Shown here one piece after another: positions 44,622 to 61,138 of a stretch of DNA of 64,000 nt. The stretch is from Saturnia japonica (Eukaryota; Arthropoda; Insecta; Lepidoptera; Saturniidae). A model generated the notes under the pieces. That model made no database searches, had not been told where the DNA came from, and saw nothing but the letters and a program-made list of their open reading frames with translations. How positions within the stretch are numbered: position 1 is the first letter of the stretch; every line of letters starts with the position of its first letter. The translations under genes and the position numbers were made by a program. The stretch lies in NCBI GenBank assembly GCA_033032175.1, contig CM065319.1, positions 17,333,018-17,397,017 on the forward strand. Direction: 5' to 3'.

Positions 44622-46970
44622 GTAATTGTAATATGCCCATGTTCTGTTGTGGTAGCAAGCGATGAATTCGCTACACGTACAAGCACATAGTGTTTCGCGT
44701 TTAATTTGTGTATAGCATTTAGTGACGCAGTATTTGCAAACCGATTACTGCACGACGCGACAGCAATCAGCGAGTGCTCCTACGATAAACCGACAGTCTC
44801 TAGCGATCACCGTTCTAGGATCCGTTTACGATTTACAATTTTTGATTACGTTTGGGGAACAAAATAAGTTAATGAATATGTATGAGTTAAATCATAGTAT
44901 GTGTGCACAAATTAAAGAAAATTGATTAAATAGTTTATTTTACACTTATATAAAATATTTTTAATTCTAATCTTGATTACAATTAAAATATTTTTAATTC
45001 TAATCTTGATTACAATCAATGTGATTTGATTCATGCCAAGCGCTGCCTAGTTAGTTGCAGGCAAAATGCGTAAGCGTACAAACTTTCTTTTCGTGCCCAA
45101 GTTATTTATGTCCATTCCTTATGTTTCCGGCATACAAGGAGAATTTTCCAATTTTAGTCTTGGACCGTTCTTGTTATTTTTAAATTGTATTTATGGTCCG
45201 ACTTCCATCGCTCGCGACTGCATTTTAAATACATAATATACTTTTTCTGTGAAAGTAGTAGTATTGCTTGGTGGGTATAGAATCCATCTGACGGTAAATG
45301 GTCTCTATAGCCGTAGTTCGTGATTAAGGTAAAGTTGTGAATAATTGTCACTCCTGAAGAGTATGTCGTAAGGCATCGCGCGTGTTGCCAACTAAGCCCT
45401 AAAATGCATGCCATAGCGGCGCAAACACTTTATGGTAAAAAGATGGCGATGATGTCTTCGTAGTCGAAGAACCTTCAGAACCTTGGACAAGTTTTTTAAG
45501 TGTTATATGGGGATGGATGCGTAAGATTTTAATCCATTAAACAATTAGACAAGTTGAATTCGATGTGACGCGTCAGGACTATACTATATATAGGTACTAC
45601 TATAATGATTTTTTTTTTTCGATTTGTAATGTGGTCGGGAATTAAAGTTCTGTTGGGCTAGAGTGCCATCATTCACCCTTTTGTTCAGCAAGAGTTTCCA
45701 AGTGACGCTAAGACTGACTTGTTTGCTTAAGAACTTGAAATTTTAAAATACATAATTATAATTTGAATAACTCTGTCGTGTTATCAACCAGCCACCGGGA
45801 GTGGGAATCCCTTAATCCATAATACAAGGTCATATTTTTTATATCATAGAATTGATTATAAGTATTTTCATTCTTATCATTTCAACAATAAATGAATGAT
45901 AAATTTTAACATAGCTTTTGTTAATTTTGCAGTTTCTGTAGGTTCATCAAAATAATATTTATATGTACCTATATATTTTTCACTTCATCTGATGGTGAGT
46001 ACAATCTCAATTTCCTATATCAGTGTTAATAATTTTAAGGTTCTATACGAGCAAAACCGCAAGCGTTTGTTAGTCTCCCGATAGAACGTATAAGGTTTTG
46101 TTCCAAAACAAACGACCTACGCATACAGTAGATTATTCTTGACACGTGGCATTAGTAATTGATATTACACACAGAAGGGGCAGCATGGAACGTTTGTAGA
46201 CTGCCTAATGTGCATTGTCTATTAAATTGTTGATGTGCTTTGTCCACTGCCCCAATAATAACGATCTAATAAGACTGTCCAGTGTTTCTCATGTCTTACT
46301 TTGTCCCGTAATCTCGTTCTACTTATCAATGATGGCAACTCATTCTAAATATGAAAAATAATTTCACGTGTCAATGTTGCCTTTAAATTCCAAGATTTTA
46401 AAAACTACCGAGGGGGCGGAGTTTTTGGCAGGAGCTTGAGCTGTCATGTTATGATTTTATTTTAAACCATTAAAAATGGGTTCTTTGACCCTATATTATG
46501 TAATATTGGTGGCATTTTGCGTGATATAGTTTTGTTATTGTGCATACGTGAAGTGGATTATAAATATAAACTGGAAATATAGTTCTCTAACTAGTCAAAC
46601 TACCTTACTAGCATCTTGTTGGACCCACTTTGATTATTAGATAATAACTACGAAGGCTTAAAGACATTGACACTGGCCAGTGCTTTTTTCAGCGTAAATA
46701 AAGAAGTACCCAAGCTAGTCCATTTGAAGTTTTGGGCCACAAATGCTTTTCTACAAACGCCATTATTTTTTTGTTGTATGTTGTAGTAAAGTCTGGTTTG
46801 AGTGTCTTCAGATGTTAGTCATATTTAGCAGTATTTGCACTGCTAAGGTGGTCGACACGTTACTACTGTGGATGAAAATTCATGCATGGTATTGCGATCG
46901 CATCATTGTATTGTAATGAGGCGAAGTTATTTTGTCATGATTACCTTATTTGTGTAAAATATTGAATACA
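44622..46970. other. Intergenic, nothing firm
   Basis: Holds the 33-bp duplication at 44952 and an unidentified GC-richer repeat-like patch near 45260-45420. Confidence 0.35.
44952..45016. repeat. Tandem duplication, 33-bp period
   Basis: AAAATATTTTTAATTCTAAT then CTTGATTACAAT occurs twice in a row. Confidence 0.8.
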
Positions 46971-47465
46971 GCTAGTGGTTTCGCTCACGTGGAATACAGA
47001 ATGCTCGCACGAATCTTGCTACCCCGCTCCTGGCTATTTTAAAGATTTAAATGCTTGTTGTGGGTTTCCTTAGAAGATAGATGTATACTCTCCCGGACTT
47101 TTCTGTAGGTCTTTTTAATTCCTATGATTATGTAGTACATTAATTTGCTATATCTCTTATGGTTTACTCAGCATAAGCCATTTAAGCGCCCGAATTGATT
47201 CACCATGACCAGTTTTTTTTATTTGTTCGGTACCCTAATTCTTTTTCTAAAATAAAAATAGCCTAAGTTACTCCCTATATCATCAGCTATTTATCAGTGA
47301 AAGTCCCGTCAAAATAGGTCCAACTGTTTCGGAGATTACCCGGAACAAACAGACAGACAAAAATAAAAAAAATGTCTTTTTCGTATATACTTTCATATGC
47401 CTTTAGTAAAAAACTTTTATTTTGACATTACAAACAGACTCTTCAGTTTTATTAATTGTATAGAT
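46971..47465 (+). repeat. Family A, copy 5
   Basis: Starts GCTAGTGGTTTCGCTCACGT and ends ATTAATTGTATAGAT. Near full length and one of the least diverged copies. Confidence 0.8.
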
Positions 47466-50400
47466 AAATCTTCAATTTAGACAATGTAGCATTAGGTATT
47501 AGATATTGCCCACCTGTTAATGGTTTATTGATCTACAAATCTACCTATAAAATGACGAAACGTGTAGGTATGGGATGTCGCTCGTTTATTTAATAAGGAT
47601 TCGTGTCCAACAGTGGGCGGCAGCAGATTTACTTCATTCGACTCACCAAAATCAAGTAGGAATATATTTGTTTTAGCCTTAAGTTAGGCAAAAATGCCTC
47701 TGGTATGAGTTCTAATGTTTTCTAATATCTTCGAAGGTTTCATTTTCTGTACTGTGTGCAATGTTAGTTATTTTAATTTCCCTCTAGGGACGTTGTTTGT
47801 ATAATAGGCCACATTAACTAATTCTGAAAATATGTTCCAAGTCCAGTTTCCTGGTTTTAAATTTTGGAAATTTAATGTAAGAGGCGCCCGTTGACCTCTC
47901 AGTGTGCATTTGTTTCAGACGGCGGATGCACAGCTGTATGTGGATCCCACAGTACCTATATGAGATTTTAGCAAGTAGAGTACAATTTCACAACAAGGTT
48001 TATCGTTCAGTAGTCGAGAATTTAAGTGCTTGCCTCGTTGTCACGCCAGATATCGTTTTGTTTTTATTGTGTTCTAGGCTAGCGTCTGGCCACAATCTCG
48101 CCTAATGTTAAGTAGTGGTTCGCGTGAAGAGAGTAATATCATAAATCTAGGAAAGGAAAATCTTTTCAATTGCAGCTGTTGAAACATCATTATATTAATA
48201 CGTGAAGCAAAAACTTTGTACTCCTTCTTACAAAAATTGCGCTCACGGAAGTCTGTGAGATTTGACATAGTTAAAGATTATATGGAGAAGGAGTGCAGAA
48301 AGCTAAAATTCATCTGTAATATCTGTTACTAATGTATTAAATAAAATAAATTAATACTGCGAGTCCTAACTAGACCAGTGCCATTGAACTTAGACCCCCT
48401 AAAATATTGACATTGTCACTCAATGAAAAGTGACAGCAAGTGATATAATATTCATTGTTTAGGTTCATACTGCAAATGGCAAACAGAAAATAGTCTATGA
48501 TTAAAAAGTCGCTGGTCGAATTTCGATCATTGGGCGCCCGCTAGTATATATAGATGCTTGGTAACAGACTTTACTGCTTAAGGTCTTACCGCCATGCAAA
48601 TACTGAGAAGGTTTGCTAGACGTGCACTGGCCAATGCAAAGTATGTGAGTGCGACAACACGAGCCATTAGCCCCCGTTCAGATGTAACGCGCGACAGAAT
48701 TTCGAATTTGTTCAGATAACGATCGTCAACGCGTGTTCATGTGAATGGTTTGTGTTAATAAATAGAAGGTTTAAACAAGTATTTTCAAAACGCGTGACCA
48801 TCTAAACGCGACCTTATTCTGTTTTTTTTGAACTGAAATTAAAATAAATTGCGGAAAACTGAAGCTTGTTCATTATTAGCGACGTACAATATTGTTACAA
48901 CACTAAGTACCTATGTAATCCATTACATGAAATGTACGTTACATATATTACCTATATTTTTCTATACGCAATTGAAACATTTAGAGATATTTGGTTTTTG
49001 TGTCAGTTATAAAAGTATTATATAAACATCGTGAATGTAATGTATCACGCGATGTTCGATCGACGCGAAATTTTTGAATATTTTGTAACCTGTGTTTGTA
49101 ACAAATGCTGATATATAATGTGTTTATGTTTAAAATTGTTTTGTTGTTTATGTTTAAAATTGTTTTGTTGTTTACATGTAAAGTTCGGATCGAAATAGAT
49201 GGCTATTTGCCCAATGGGGTATTCATGTAAAACGTGGGATTAAATATTTGTCTGCGACATTGTTCCCGTTATCTTCGAAATAAAAAGACTCACGCGCCAC
49301 CTTTTGTAAATTGCACAACAATTCGGCAATGTTTAATCACGGTGGGATGAATGGTTCAGGAACGCACAGGAGATAAACAACAGTTTATTTTAATGTATGT
49401 ATAAAGATTTTAGGGATTCTATGCAATTAAGACATGTCAGCACCATCGTAGCCTTATCCTATTTACTTATAATAATAATAATATGAAATTGATCTGAACG
49501 TACTAGCTGCCTCATTACCAGAAGTATTCCCTAATATCTTATCGAACATTCCAACGCATAGTCAAATTACTTGTTCGTCATAATCAGCCCGTATCAGTAC
49601 ACTCGTAGCATATGTAGGCAGTAGTAGGTAAATATATTAACGATTCTTCCTGCCATCCTTCACTGTCCAGATTATGTTTACATGGTCTTGACAACTAGAT
49701 CCGAGCTGAGAGGTTTCTTTAGTATTGGTTCGATAACACGGATGGTTGTTAAGAATATTGCGAAATTATGATAGATCATTGGTAGTCAACAAGTGATTAA
49801 ATTGGAGCTTTGCCCAGCATCCTCACTTGGTCAATTTGTTGCGTATGGGTACATCACACTTGAAAACTGGTCTTCTGTTTAGATTTAGCGTATTACACTT
49901 CCAAGTTCAACCTTACTTGACATTAAGTTTAATTGTCGCTTAATGCTATCACATATGTATATTAACAAAAACAACATACGCTTTCAAATAATAGTTCATA
50001 TAATTAAATTTCATGCTTATGTAAAAACAAATTCATTGTTTTTTCTTCCGTTTGTTCATTCATTTTGAATACCACAAGGTCGTAAGCGTGAAGATAACCA
50101 TCAAGTCTGACATAGTGGCTCGCCCACGCAACATTGTCGTTTTTAATTATGTAAATTCAGTGGTAAATTGTTAAAAGTATTCGCAAATTATGGCTTCTCT
50201 CTGATGTAGGGTCATCGAATTTTGGGTCACTAGTTGAATAAATACCATAAATTTTCATCCGTGGTATTGTGGTGTAATAAATAAATAGTACCGCTTTTAC
50301 CAAAAGTATATCTGAATACGTAGTAAGTGCATAATAACTCAGTGTCTGAAAGTTTCTGGTCTTTGATTTGGATTCTCCAATAATAATACGAGTAACTTTA

Positions 50401-50519
50401 AATAGAAATGTGGTTTTGATAGTATGTATTATTTTTAAATTTAGAGTAATCATATTATGATGGAATTTTTTATCGCACTTATGACCTAACCGGCAAAACT
50501 CGATTATAATATATATAAT
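47466..50519. other. Intergenic upstream of Ral
   Basis: No coding exon recognised. Untranslated Ral exons and the Ral promoter may be here but cannot be located from sequence alone. Confidence 0.35.
49128..49175. repeat. Short tandem duplication
   Basis: GTTTATGTTTAAAATTGTTT then TGTT occurs twice in succession. Confidence 0.75.
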
Positions 50520-50802
50520 AATTTTTCTCAAACATGCATGGAAATATTGTCATTATGTTCGAAAAAAGAACACGCGAAGTATTGAATTTACGGACATGCC
50601 AAGAATGATGAAAGAGATCCAATCGAAGAGTATTTAATAACTCCAGCACGCCGTTTCATACAACATTGCTGAAGCGTTGTAATGTTCCAAATACAAAAAA
50701 CCGTTCTTCAATGGATTTGATTTTCTTTGTCCGTAAATTCGATACTTCGCGTGTTCTTTTTTCGAAAATAATGACAATATTTTCATGCATATTTCAGAAA
50801 AG
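50520..50802. mobile_element. Foldback element (MITE-like) upstream of Ral
   Basis: The arms 50534-50595 and 50729-50790 are about 95 percent identical in reverse complement. Both contain GAATTTACGGACA and GAAAAAAGAACACGCGAAGT or its complement. Weaker pairing continues outward and inward, so nearly the whole 280 bp could fold into one hairpin. It ends about 215 bases before the Ral start codon. Confidence 0.75.
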
Positions 50803-51017
50803 CACTATACATATATGCCTCGGCGAAAAAGGCAATTGCCTGTCTCGTATTAGTGAACTCGCTTACGGAAAGCCTTCAAACTCATACTCGACCTGCAATT
50901 GCCTATTTCACGGCCTTTGCAATAATGTACTATTGCCCACTTGTTTTCGGATGGTTGCTTAGTATGATTTTATTTCGTGGGTAGTGTTCGTGGCTGGTCC
51001 CGCGGGCCGCTGCAGAC

Positions 51018-54829
<3,812 letters not shown>

Positions 54830-55063
54830 GGCCCGGGACACGATGTCCGGGACGGGACGAGTAAGGGGAGCGGCCGGGATATGGCCTGATGCACACCTAA
54901 CATTTGGGGACCAGTTTTGTGACTTTTACATTGTGTTGTTTTCAAGTTTTGTAAGATTAACAGTATTTTATTATGACAAGGGTTTCTTTTTTTATTGCTC
55001 CGTTGTAAAAATAATCTAATGGATTTTAAATGATTTTTTTTTTATTCTCGAGAGATTATTGGA

Positions 55064-55069
55064 AATAAA
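55064..55069 (+). promoter_or_regulatory. polyadenylation signal, canonical Ral 3' end
   Basis: AATAAA lies 235 bases after the canonical Ral stop codon. It is the first canonical hexamer in the 3' UTR and fits a short 3' end for the isoform using exon 4a. Confidence 0.6.
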
Positions 55070-55350
55070 GCATTCCAATTTTTAAAATAGCCCAGACCTT
55101 TTTCTCATTCAGGCATTCGCTTTAGTTGTTGCCAAAAGTAACACTAAGTTTTAAATACTATTTAATATATGGCCTGCCGTCTGTGTGTTGGTTTTATGGA
55201 TAAGTGTGCTCAAGTTTGCTCATAATTAAGCTAACAAAAAACAATGTAAAAGTTACAACATGATATGGTAGATCATAATACCGGTGGCTCCCACTCCACC
55301 GCCAGTGTACTAGTTTTTGATGCAGAGTTTAGTGTCCGGGTGTGTCAGGC

Positions 55351-55955
55351 TGAAATGTATAGAACGTACTCAGTCTTAACTCAACCTTACCTCAGCTCAA
55401 ACTTCGCTAAGTATTTACTCAGCGCAATCTTAACTTTCGAATTTATAGTCGAGTTACGATAAGCTCTATACTGTCAATTAACGTTTCGATACCGCATCGG
55501 GACTTTTAAATTTCTTCAACTCAAACAAATAAATTAATCACAATTTGTCTATAGAAAATTAAAAATCTATTTAAAATGTGTAATTGTATAATATTGAACT
55601 TGCTTTAAAGTAAAAATGACAGATTATTCGTACATAAAATAAAAAGATTAAAGTTTCCAACTAATAACGAGAAACAACTGCAAACAACAGGAATAACAAA
55701 ACGTGTACGTAATAAAAACATAGATAAAGACTCAAGCAATACAGATAATTTAAAAAATGTATAAAATCACTGTTAGGTCACTATTATGGTATGCTATTTT
55801 TTTAGTCGTATAATACCCAAGTTTTCCTTAAGTCATCGAATTTGATGACTTGAACTTTACTCAGACAGAGCTAGGCTAATGCTAAGCTTGCGACTATAAA
55901 TTTGAGTTTCGGAACTTAAGTCTGAGCTAAGACTGAGTAAGCTCTATAGATTTCA
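55351..55955. mobile_element. Inverted-repeat element, about 605 bp
   Basis: TGAAATGTATAGAACGTACT and CAGTCTTAACTCA at the left match in reverse complement TGAAATCTATAGAGCTTACT and CAGTCTTAGCTCA at the right, about 33 bp with few mismatches. It has no ORF of note. It lies between the two Ral last exons. Confidence 0.65.
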
Positions 55956-58900
55956 ACCTCAGTCTTATCGCGCTTTGTACGTATTCGTTGTTCAGTCGTA
56001 TTAACAAGTTATATGCTGGATTGAAACGATTTTATTTACTTTTTAACTGTTTATCAGTTTTCGATAAAACATTTTTTTATATTCGATGAACTTTGTCGAC
56101 AACTCCACTGAATACAACCGAACACCGCAATACTACACTATAATATCGATAGTATTTAATAGTGTAAGGCTATGTAAAGATATGGATATTTCGCCCATCT
56201 TGGTGCTGACAATTCCGGAAACTGTTCCTCGGTAAAGTGTCAACCAAAATACGTTAGTTTCTATATTTGCAAAATATCATACGAGTAATCTCAGAGTGCA
56301 AGAAATCTCAACTTCATTTGGAACAGTTTCCGGTTCATATTTTTTTATTATTAATTATTTTTAAGCTTTTGCTTGCACTTTATTTTATACTTGGGTAAAT
56401 TTGATGCGCGAGAGTGCAGAAAAAATATTTAAAGTAAGATTTCGTATGTAAGTACGTCGGACTCACGATGAAGACAAGAAGTGATGTTAATACGAAGAAT
56501 TTTCTGCGTTGCGAAAACTTATAAAGAGTGGCATTCAATTGAAATAATTTCTTATCTTCATTGAGGTATCTTATGAATTCGTAGTTCCAGGTACGATCAG
56601 ATATCATATTACAGTGAGGATTTTTCATTTTTCACAGTTTAAAGTTTTGATTAATATATTTCTAGACAGATTGTGTTAACAAGTAAGACAATTTTCAGTA
56701 TTCTATTTGGAAATGTTATCAAAACTGATCGCTTGTTGTCGACAACGTGACTGAATGATATCATAAGCGCTTGAATGTTAAGTTTTTTGTATTTATTTAG
56801 TTATAAATAAGTTATAATAAATGTAAACGTGTTTATAATGTCATCACACAATAGAGTGATCGCAGAGATATCGCTTTTAAAATTATCGATAAAAATATTC
56901 AACGATATCGATATTTTTTAGTCTTTTTCGATCAACCGATTTGCCTCATTTGGAAACGGTAAATTTATATTAATCTCAATAGGTCATGAAGGTTATCGTT
57001 TCTGCAAACACCAATGAAATTATTGCACTTATTTTTCCTGGTGATTATTATCTAGTTCTTATTATCGTTTGCTGTGCACCTGACAAGGCTAGTTAAGGGT
57101 ATTGAAATTTTGAAAAAAAAATTCCATTCCTCGATCATTAAAAAAACTAGTTCGACTTTACCATCTTAATATACACAGATTTCTCACAATACTATGTTAC
57201 GTATTATTATTAAAACTTCCGTTCTGTTTACTCTATCAATGCAAAGATAGTCGGCAAAGACAAAATTAGATTGTAAAATACAATTTTGACTCTATTAAGA
57301 GACAATGTTGTTTATTTAAAATTTATTATTGTATTTGATTTGAAGTTGTTACGTATTGAAATTAAATTGGGTAAATATGGATTTTACCGATCTTAAAGCC
57401 TCACCGAACATCAAAACCGTGCAAAGGATTTCTTTATCATTCTGTTTCTGTTTATATACTGTAGAATTAAAGGACTCTTTGTCGACTATTTACTAACTAT
57501 GTTACATAAACTTTGTCACGGTACAATTAGCGTCATAAGTTATTATTATATTATAAATTGAGCTGAATTTTTTTGTCACATTTATTTATGACACTGAAAA
57601 ATATTTCTCATTTTTGCTAAGGTCCAAACGTGTGATTCTTGTTAGAGTAAGAATTTAAACAATTGTAATCGCGAACTCGTTCGTTAGTAAAGTGATGCAG
57701 TGAATTTGAAGAGTTAAAGCTAGTTTCGGACCTTAGGAGAAGTGTGCCTTTTGTACTGAAACGCTGTGGAATGTGTCGCATGTTTAAGTGGTTATATTAG
57801 ATATTTGCTAGAATGTATTATTTGTACGCGAGTAGTGGTAACTATATGCTGGGAAACTCGATATCGAAGAAAGTTTCGAAAGCGTTTATGAGTTTGGCAA
57901 GGATATGCGACTAAGGGCCGATTTTGACGCATATAATATGGGAAAACTGTCAATATTTGTAAAATATATGTTATAATTAAATTAACTGTTGATTGAAAAC
58001 TGGGCCCTAAATATAATATAATATAGACGCTTTCAAAACAGCCTTGATATTATTAATGTGAATAATTATTTTAATCTGTCCACCATATATAATTATTGTA
58101 ATAAGCTACATCAGCAACAATACGATACGTACACTGATTCGTATTCTAATATAGTATTTAGAGATCATGGCACATTATCGATGTTTCTTTTTTGTTTCAC
58201 ATCACTATTATTTATAATTGTATTTATCGAATTATCCATCAATTTATTAATCTTCACTGATTGGCCCTACTGACGGATCATTTACTAATATAGTTTTATT
58301 AGAAAAATATATAATCTCGAAAATATGACAGTTTGCTATGGGCGTGTGTGCGTAGCTTAGGGTTTCAGTTTATAGGACCGGAATGTATTATGTTTATTTA
58401 AATTTTTACGAAATGTTAGAAAATTATTTCAACAGATTTGATGTCTATGAATTTGTTTTGTTATACTGCTAGTGACAAACATAAAATAAATATCGATAAA
58501 AATACTTATAGTGTCTTATGTATAGTATTATAACCACTCCCGACTGCCAAGATATTAAGAACTTTTTTTCTTTTTTCGATAATATCGAATGAGAATTTTC
58601 TTTAAGATTTATTGTCAATAAATATAGTTTGATATATTGGTAATATGTATTGACAGTAATAATTATCAAACTGCAAATAAAAAAAGTGTCATGAACTATG
58701 AAGATTTGGTTATCGGCGGTTACATATTAGAATGTAAGTGTTCACTTAAATTCATGTTTTATATTTAGGAGCATACTGTAGTTATTTCCAATGAAAAATC
58801 TTGTACCAACAATGTTAATATTGAAAAGGCTTAATAAAAATAAAATGGAAATTTGTTGTTCAATGAAAGTGTAGATTAAAATCACTTACATGCAATCTGC

Positions 58901-60294
58901 GTTATACGACTCAAGGTTCTTTGGAACATTCTTTTATACAGGTTGTTCAATATTATATTGATATGACAATTATAATCTTTTAAAGCCAGAAAATATTGAA
59001 ATATGCTTGATATCAGTACTTCAAATTTATAACACTTTTCGATTCAGTTTGAAAATTATTACCACATTTTAAAGTGTAATTTTACATGTATATTCCTATA
59101 GTTTAGTTCACAAATATATGGAGTTATGTAAGTGTATGTATGTGTATGAAACACTCGCAAGAATAAATTTATAAACGAAACAGCAGAAAATATACAGATT
59201 TGCATAAATTGTGTGTCGTTTTCGTTAATACAGCGTTCGAACAATACAATCGCCCACTTCTGATATTTCAGATATTATACAGTGTGTATTAAAAACTCCG
59301 TCGAATCCGTGGAGATGTTATTAGGTATCGAGATTATAATCTGTTTACTTTATCTATCTCAGATTATAAGTAAAAAAATACCCTTAATAAAATGTTAAAA
59401 AAATTCGTTAAATGAGGAAACTTACATGGCAATACAGGCGGCGCGGCGCAGGGTACCGCCATGCTATCAAACGTACCGCTGCGCCGAGCAGGGGCTGGCA
59501 ACGGTGTTATCACGTTTTAAAAATTTACTAAATTTTAGGGAAACTAAAACTAAATATGTTAGTTTTCAATCACAATAACATTTTTTTTTTCTTCATAATT
59601 TAATGTCATTGGGTTACCTATATACCCTTTTCCGATTCGACGGGGTTTTAATACATATTGTTATATGAGATCTTAATCATTTTTACATATTTTAAAAGAA
59701 ATATTACAAAGTAAAGTTATTTGATTTGGCAATCTTATTAAGCCTCGCAGAGCTAAATTTCTAATTATTTATGTTTTGATAAAATAAAATTTACTTTCAT
59801 GTATCTTTATTACGTTCCTCTAGCTTTGTAGTAATGATTTTATGTTTAACAAAATTTTATTGTTTTACAGTTTATCTATCTGATACGTATAGTTATTAAG
59901 TTGTGGTTAGCTTTTCTATGAATCTAGTGGTTACGGGTTCGATTCCCGTAAAAGACGGAATTCTATGTGATGAAAATTATTGTTAACTGTGTTCGGATAT
60001 TTAATATCTATATATTTATGTATATAACTATGCTTATTTTGAAACCAAATAGCTAGCTGTCTATGAGATTGTTTTTAAATAATATTACTGTTAATTATTT
60101 ACCACCGTTTTGTCTAGTAATATTGTTTGTAAAGTTTTGCGTTCTTTTTGTTTTGCTTTGTCGTATCGTATGCTTTTTTTTTTTTTGTTTTGGCGACGGT
60201 TTAAACGATAAATGAGAAAATTGGAACATTCTACATGACTGTAAGACGCAAAATTTTGATATGAGCCTAACAAACACAGCCTAGTATAAATGTA
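55956..60294. other. Region between the two Ral last exons
   Basis: If exon 4b is used this is intron. It is AT-rich with no coding exon, except for a GC-rich patch at 59430-59515 of unknown nature and the SINE fragment at 59915. Confidence 0.4.
59915..60030 (+). repeat. Second tRNA-like SINE fragment
   Basis: TAGTGGTTACGGGTTCGATT and CCCGTAAAAGAC are tRNA T-arm/box B-like. They are followed by GTGATGAAAA and a TTAATATCTATATATTTATG tail. It is not a real tRNA gene because no acceptor pairing is present. Confidence 0.55.
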
Positions 60295-60314
60295 TACTAA
60301 CATCGATTTCACAG
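60295..60314 (+). promoter_or_regulatory. branch point and 3' splice site of exon 4b
   Basis: TACTAAC at 60295-60301 is a perfect branch-point consensus. The acceptor TTTCACAG ends at 60314, about 14 bases on. Confidence 0.6.
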
Positions 60315-60431
60315 GCGTTCCTCACTCTGATACGACAGATGTCGCGACAGAAGAAAGGTCTCGCGGCGGCCGACGAGCCCGGCGACGAAAACCAAAGGAA
60401 ATGCTCCCTGCCTTGCTGTGCAATATGCTAG
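60315..60431 (+). CDS. Rala: Probable alternative last exon of Ral (exon 4b)
   Basis: The open stretch starts right after TTTCACAG, with a perfect TACTAAC branch-point match at 60295-60301. It encodes AFLTLIRQMSRQKKGLAAAD, then EPGDENQRKCSLPCCAIC, then TAG. This has the form of a Ras-superfamily C-terminus: the AFxxLxRxM helix aligns with VFFDLMREI in exon 4a, followed by a variable tail and a CaaX-like CAIC with extra cysteines that could be palmitoylated. The acceptor phase (0) matches the end of exon 3, so splicing 52399 to 60315 gives a 201-residue Ral with a different membrane anchor. The alternative is a last exon of another Ras-family gene, but no other GTPase exon is visible in the window. 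ATTAAA at 60724-60729 could serve as its poly(A) signal. Confidence 0.72.
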   Translation, partial: AFLTLIRQMSRQKKGLAAADEPGDENQRKCSLPCCAIC

Positions 60432-60782
60432 ACAAATATTCAGTGGTGACGTTAGATAAATAACGACTACTTCCGAGATCGAACTCGAATGTTTTAACAT
60501 TATTTGTACAGATTAACTAAAATTCTGAATGAGATTAGTTCTTTACTCCAGTAGTACGGAGCAGGAGCGAGTCAGCGCTGTCTGAAGTACGTCCGGGGCT
60601 ACCGTATGTCTTCCATCGAAACTCACAACTTTTGAGTATTTTAGATGGTTCTACAAATATACATACGTAGATCGAATTTTAATTATATTGTCGTAATGAA
60701 GACTTTAAAAAAACTTTGCAAATATTAAATTACTGCCTTTAACTGTGCTACAAAATTGTTTATACATTTATGATTAATTAAT

Positions 60783-61045
60783 ACATACATACCATCACGC
60801 CTGTATCCCAGAAGGGTTAGGCAGAGGTGTACTAATGTATACCCACATTTCGCGGAGTATGTTTTAGGTCCGATGTAATAGGAGGCGAGCCTATTGCCAT
60901 TAATCAGGCATACAGCCAAACTTCGAGTTGCTACTGAAAATTTCATGAAAAAAAATCAATAATACTGCTCGACCTAGGAATCGGACCCAGGATCTCGAGC
61001 ATAGCAGTCGCGCTTACGACCACTAAGCTAATGCTAATGAGGCAG
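60783..61045 (-). repeat. tRNA-derived SINE, full-length copy
   Basis: On the minus strand it begins with a tRNA-like head: box A-like TTAGCTTAGTGGTCGTAAGC and box B-like GGGTCCGATTCC. The same body as the 18220 copy follows, and it ends CAGGCGTGATGGTATGTATG. Confidence 0.85.
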
Positions 61046-61138
61046 TTAGTTAATTAATTAGCTAACATTTTAGATACTCGTATGAACGTTACATTCTTCA
61101 TAGAAAGCACTATTTCCCACTTTAATTAGTTAATTAAA

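Noticed and set aside
47919..47990. Sequence after a TTTCAG that could read DGGCTAV then YVDP-like residues, as in the Eph receptor juxtamembrane region
   Set aside because: It needs frameshifts, stops within a few codons and has no kinase exons nearby.
50157..50531. 124-residue minus-strand ORF upstream of Ral
   Set aside because: AT-rich low-complexity composition with no domain and no splice or start support.
59427..59560. GC-rich ATG-led frame beginning MAIQAARRRVPP
   Set aside because: No splice or family support. The patch is short and may be repeat-derived.
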